A stretch of 64,000 bases of DNA, taken from NCBI RefSeq assembly GCF_049615385.1, contig NZ_JBMZFL010000001.1. The stretch is one strand, 5' to 3'. Origin of the DNA: Aequoribacter sp049615385 (GTDB lineage Bacteria; Pseudomonadota; Gammaproteobacteria; Pseudomonadales; Halieaceae). The position numbers and the translations under genes are program-made. Below are positions 60,306-64,000 of this stretch, in pieces. Position 1 is the first letter of the stretch; every line of letters starts with the position of its first letter. The notes under the pieces are model-generated. The model did not search any database. It saw only the letters and a program-made list of their open reading frames with translations, and was not told the DNA's origin.

Positions 60306-60937
60306 CTAACAGCGAGTCTCCTGCATGCAGTTCAGTAAAGAGCGAACGCTTACGTCCATCTGACGCTCGAGTTCGATATGCTGTTCAAATAGCTCTGGCA
60401 TGTCAATGACCAAAGTCGCGAGGCCGTGAATGCCAGCCCACGCTGTATTGGTTAGGTAACGAATATCGTCTTCGCGAAAAGAGCCAGACCCGATGCCATT
60501 CGCGAGCATGGTTTGTACTAGGTGGTTACACTCTCGTATGCGAGCGTGTAGAGCAGGGTAGTTCAGTGTAGGTTGCAACAAAGGCCCAAACATCAGTTTG
60601 AACAGCTGAGGATTGTCGATAGCAAACTGTACGTAGCATCGTGCCGCCTCTCGGACCTGCCGTTCCGCGTTATCATCGATCGAGTCAATTGCGCCGAGTA
60701 AGGCGTTGATCAGACGCTGATAACCCCGTTCAGACACCGCCGCTAGCAGAGTATTACGGTCGCTGAAGTGTCGATAGGGCGCGGTTTGTGAAACGCCTGC
60801 GTTGCGGGCGAGGGCCCGTAAACTCATGGCCTCGGCGGCTTGTTCGACAATGGCTTTCTCGGCCGAGTCGATCAAGGCTTCGCGCAAGTTACCGTGATGA
60901 TAACTGCTTGCGGCTGTTGAGCTTGCGGGCATCGGCA

Positions 60938-60938
<1 letters not shown>
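60306..60938 (-). CDS. TetR/AcrR family transcriptional regulator (WHG-domain type)
   Basis: This 210-residue regulator has a TetR helix-turn-helix: MSLRALARNAGVSQTAPYRH at about residues 38-57. The ligand domain has the W-x3-HG motif (TAWAGIHGLATLVID) of the TetR_C_33/WHG class. It should repress a target operon until it binds a small ligand. It begins with GTG one base into the mdh stop (TAGTG), or at an ATG two codons later, so it is probably cotranscribed with mdh. Its targets are unknown. A 12-base palindrome lies just upstream of mdh (61948-61959). Confidence 0.9.
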
Positions 60939-61918
<980 letters not shown>

Positions 61919-61947
61919 GCTGATTTCCTTTACAAGGTGAATGGAGT

Positions 61948-61959
61948 TAACGGCCGTTA
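61948..61959. repeat. 12-base perfect palindrome upstream of mdh
   Basis: TAACGGCCGTTA (61948-61959) is a perfect inverted repeat in the leader between mdh and ttcA. It might be an operator, for example for the neighbouring TetR protein, whose sites are typically short palindromes. A 12-base palindrome also arises by chance every few kilobases, so this is weak evidence. Confidence 0.25.
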
Positions 61960-62070
61960 TTGTCTTGTTTTGGGGGCGAAATTACAAGGCGCAACATCCT
62001 TTTGGCTAGACCTTGGATGGACCAAATGCGTAAAATAGCGCCCGCGTCTGAATAAGGAGTCGTGCAGCCC

Positions 62071-62907
62071 ATGTCTGCCAAGCCAAAAACTCAGTATGAC
62101 TTTAACAAGTTGCAAAAACGTTTGCGGCGTCTAGCGGGAGAAGCCATCGTCGATTACAACATGATTGAAGACGGCGATCGGGTTATGGTCTGTCTGTCTG
62201 GTGGCAAAGACTCTTACACGATGCTCGAGTTATTGATGAGCTTGCAGAAGAGCGCACCGATATCATTTGAGTTAGTGGCGGTAAACTTAGACCAAAAACA
62301 GCCAGGCTTTCCGGAACATGTCCTGCCGCAGTACCTCGATGCCTTAGGCATTGAATATTACATCCTTGAGCGCGACACCTACAGTGTGGTGAAGCGGGTG
62401 ATTCCCGAGGGCAAGACCACCTGTGGGCTTTGCTCACGATTGCGGCGTGGTACCCTGTACGGTTTTGCTGAGGAGATCGGGGCGCAAAAGATTGCGCTTG
62501 GGCACCATCGAGATGACATCGTTGAAACCCTGTTTTTAAATATGTTTTTTCAAGGTAGTTTAAAAGCCATGCCGCCGAAACTTCTGAGTGATGACGGTAA
62601 AAACGTTATTATTCGGCCCTTGGCGTACTGCAGAGAATCCGATATCGAACGCTTCGCACAAGCCCGCGCCTTTCCGATTATTCCTTGCAATTTATGCGGT
62701 TCCCAAGATCACCTGCAACGGGTTCAAGTGAAGGAAATGCTGGCTCAGTGGGAACGCGACTACCCGGGCCGCGTCGAAACCATTTTTAAAGCGGTGGGCA
62801 ACATCAGCCCCTCGCAGTTAGCTGACCGTGACTTATTTGATTTTGCCTCACTCAAAGGCACTAACACCATTAAGCCGCTGAGTGATATCCGTATGGTGAA
62901 TCTCTAG
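62071..62907 (+). CDS. ttcA: tRNA 2-thiocytidine(32) synthetase TtcA
   Basis: TtcA installs 2-thiocytidine at position 32 of some tRNAs using ATP and a 4Fe-4S cluster. The 278-residue protein has the PP-loop VMVCLSGGKDSYTMLELL, the cluster-cysteine region TTCGLCSRLRRGTLY and the second cysteine pair CNLCGSQDHLQR. I use ATG 62071. A GTG at 62062 is in frame and lies nearer the AAGGAG sequence, so the start is uncertain by three codons. It diverges from mdh and is followed directly by ccmA. Confidence 0.94.
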   Translation: MSAKPKTQYDFNKLQKRLRRLAGEAIVDYNMIEDGDRVMVCLSGGKDSYTMLELLMSLQKSAPISFELVAVNLDQKQPGFPEHVLPQYLDALGIEYYILERDTYSVVKRVIPEGKTTCGLCSRLRRGTLYGFAEEIGAQKIALGHHRDDIVETLFLNMFFQGSLKAMPPKLLSDDGKNVIIRPLAYCRESDIERFAQARAFPIIPCNLCGSQDHLQRVQVKEMLAQWERDYPGRVETIFKAVGNISPSQLADRDLFDFASLKGTNTIKPLSDIRMVNL

Positions 62908-63525
62908 ATGTCTAAAGCGTACCTATTGCGATGTACGGATCTCGCCGTCATTCGAGGTACGCGATGCTTGTTGTCGCAGCTAAATTGGCAGGTAAAAGCG
63001 GGGGAGCTCTGGCAAATAAGAGGCGATAACGGTGCGGGTAAAACGAGTTTAATGCGAGCGATTGCCGGTCTTGCGCCACAGAGTCTCGAGGGCTCTCTCG
63101 ATTTGCCCAGCGATTTTTTATTTTTGGGTCACAAAACGGGCGTCAAAAGCGATTTTACCGCACTCGAGAATCTACGTTTGCATCTCGGACACACGCAGAA
63201 TTACGATGACCAAAGTCTTCATCATGCTTTGGATGAGGTGGGCTTGGGCGATTATCACGATGAGTACGCCTATCGACTGTCGGCGGGGCAGCAAAGACGT
63301 ATCGCGCTGGCGCAATTGTTCTTGTCGAAGTCGTCTCTGTGGTTTCTGGATGAACCTCTCACGGCGATCGATGTTGATGGCGTGGCGGTAATCGAAGCTT
63401 GTATCGAGAGACAGGTACGTAGCGGAGGCAGTGTGGTGTATACCTCGCATCAATCTCTTAAGCTTGAGCTAAGCACGCGTACTTTACACTTGCGTGGTAG
63501 AGGACAAGTTCCCGATGTATCGTAG
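62908..63525 (+). CDS. ccmA: Cytochrome c maturation ATPase CcmA
   Basis: CcmA is the ATPase of the CcmABCD complex that releases haem-loaded CcmE in cytochrome c biogenesis. The 205-residue protein has Walker A IRGDNGAGKTSLMRAIAG, signature RLSAGQQRRIALAQL (the LSAGQ form is usual in CcmA), and Walker B LWFLDEPLTAID with the switch His in VYTSHQSL. It begins right after the ttcA TAG and overlaps ccmB by 11 bases. The window contains a c-type cytochrome client (cytochrome c', 33105-33554). Confidence 0.93.
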   Translation: MSKAYLLRCTDLAVIRGTRCLLSQLNWQVKAGELWQIRGDNGAGKTSLMRAIAGLAPQSLEGSLDLPSDFLFLGHKTGVKSDFTALENLRLHLGHTQNYDDQSLHHALDEVGLGDYHDEYAYRLSAGQQRRIALAQLFLSKSSLWFLDEPLTAIDVDGVAVIEACIERQVRSGGSVVYTSHQSLKLELSTRTLHLRGRGQVPDVS

Positions 63526-64000
63526 TGTGTTTGGCAAAGTCTTGGCTCGGCAGTTATTGTTGGCCTATCGACGTCCGGCAGCGGTATTTAATCCGCTGTT
63601 TTTTTATGGTGTTGTTGTTTTGCTAATGCCGTTAGGATTAGGCCCAGAACAGCGGGTCTTGGGTGAGTTCGCCCCCGGATTGTTGTGGATTACAGCTCTG
63701 TTGGCGGCATTGTTATCGTCCGAGACTTTGTTCCGAAGCGACTACGATGACGGTGGGTTGGAGCAGTTGGTGGTATCGGGCGACTCGCTGTATCTAGCTT
63801 CACTCGGTTATGTTGTCGCTCATTGGTGCCTAACCGGATTGCCGCTGGCGATTTTTTCCCCGGCCTTTGGACAGCTACTTTCCTTGCCAACGCAGGGTTT
63901 AGGGACGCTTGCCCTGAGTTTGGCTTTGGGAACGCTCATACTCAGTGCATTTGGATGCATAGGTGCGGCTTTAACGATGGCCTTACGGCGTGGCGGGATG
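63515..64000 (+). CDS. ccmB: Haem exporter permease CcmB (partial, C-terminus beyond right edge)
   Basis: This frame starts at ATG 63515, inside the end of ccmA, and is open for 162 codons to the right edge. The product is a multi-pass membrane protein starting MYRSVFGKVLARQLLLAYRR and PAAVFNPLFFYGVVVLLMPLG, with the segments GLLWITALLAALLSSETLF and SDYDDGGLEQLVVSGDSL, all typical of CcmB. The position after ccmA and the overlap support the call; ccmC should follow outside the window. Confidence 0.93.
   Translation, partial: MYRSVFGKVLARQLLLAYRRPAAVFNPLFFYGVVVLLMPLGLGPEQRVLGEFAPGLLWITALLAALLSSETLFRSDYDDGGLEQLVVSGDSLYLASLGYVVAHWCLTGLPLAIFSPAFGQLLSLPTQGLGTLALSLALGTLILSAFGCIGAALTMALRRGGM

Overview
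The window is an ordinary, gene-dense chromosomal segment of a gammaproteobacterium, probably marine and related to the Pseudomonas / Cellvibrionales-Halieaceae side of the class. The reasons are gene order and content: ygfZ diverging from sdhE, nadB diverging from an rpoE-rseA-rseB-rseC-degP (algU-mucABCD type) block, lepA-lepB-rnc-era-recO-acpS, cysM-relA-mazG, a long-form purC, a cytosol-type malate dehydrogenase, and ccmAB. I see no rRNA, tRNA, CRISPR array, insertion sequence or prophage. Two genes are cut by the window edges: a DUF1631 protein at the left and ccmB at the right. No gap between genes exceeds about 170 bases.

Layout. 1-5.3 kb: DUF1631, ygfZ, sdhE, a 49-codon ORF and nadB. 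5.4-9.6 kb: the envelope-stress sigma factor with its anti-sigma system and periplasmic protease, preceded by a good sigma-E-type promoter (GGAACTT-N16-TCTTA) that suggests autoregulation. 9.7-19.7 kb: core translation, RNA, secretion and stringent-response genes (lepA, lepB, rnc, era, recO, acpS, cysM, relA, mazG, adk), many overlapping by 1-4 bases. 19.7-22.3 kb: a molybdenum-cofactor block (moeB-like, moaC, moaD, moaE, and mobA on the other strand). 22.3-27.0 kb: tsaB, uppP, a 3-hydroxyisobutyrate-dehydrogenase-like gene, an M18 aminopeptidase and trpS.

27.1-41.4 kb is more metabolic and accessory: a TonB-dependent receptor, purC, a secreted-type M20 amidohydrolase whose signal peptide is out of frame by one base at a T8 run, a NUDIX hydrolase, cytochrome b561 and cytochrome c', an acyl-CoA dehydrogenase diverging from an aldehyde dehydrogenase, a giant beta-propeller/amidohydrolase, an alpha/beta hydrolase and a TauE/SafE exporter. 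41.4-53.5 kb is rich in exporters and hydrolases: a secreted S33/TAP-like hydrolase, a NatAB-type ABC exporter, a MATE pump, a quinone-oxidoreductase-like MDR protein, a DUF885 metallopeptidase-like protein, and a convergent RND pump with its membrane-fusion protein. 53.5-64 kb holds ygiQ, a voltage-gated-type potassium channel with a C-terminal zinc ribbon, tesA overlapping ybbA head to head, the YbbP-type permease, a TetR regulator, mdh, ttcA, ccmA and ccmB.

I did not find a clear new multi-gene system. The observations most worth checking are the T8 frameshift in the M20 amidohydrolase (30399-30406), the zinc-ribbon potassium channel, the exporter/peptidase cluster at 41.4-53.5 kb, and a set of extremely tight convergent and divergent gene junctions in which neighbouring genes share stop codons or overlap at their starts.
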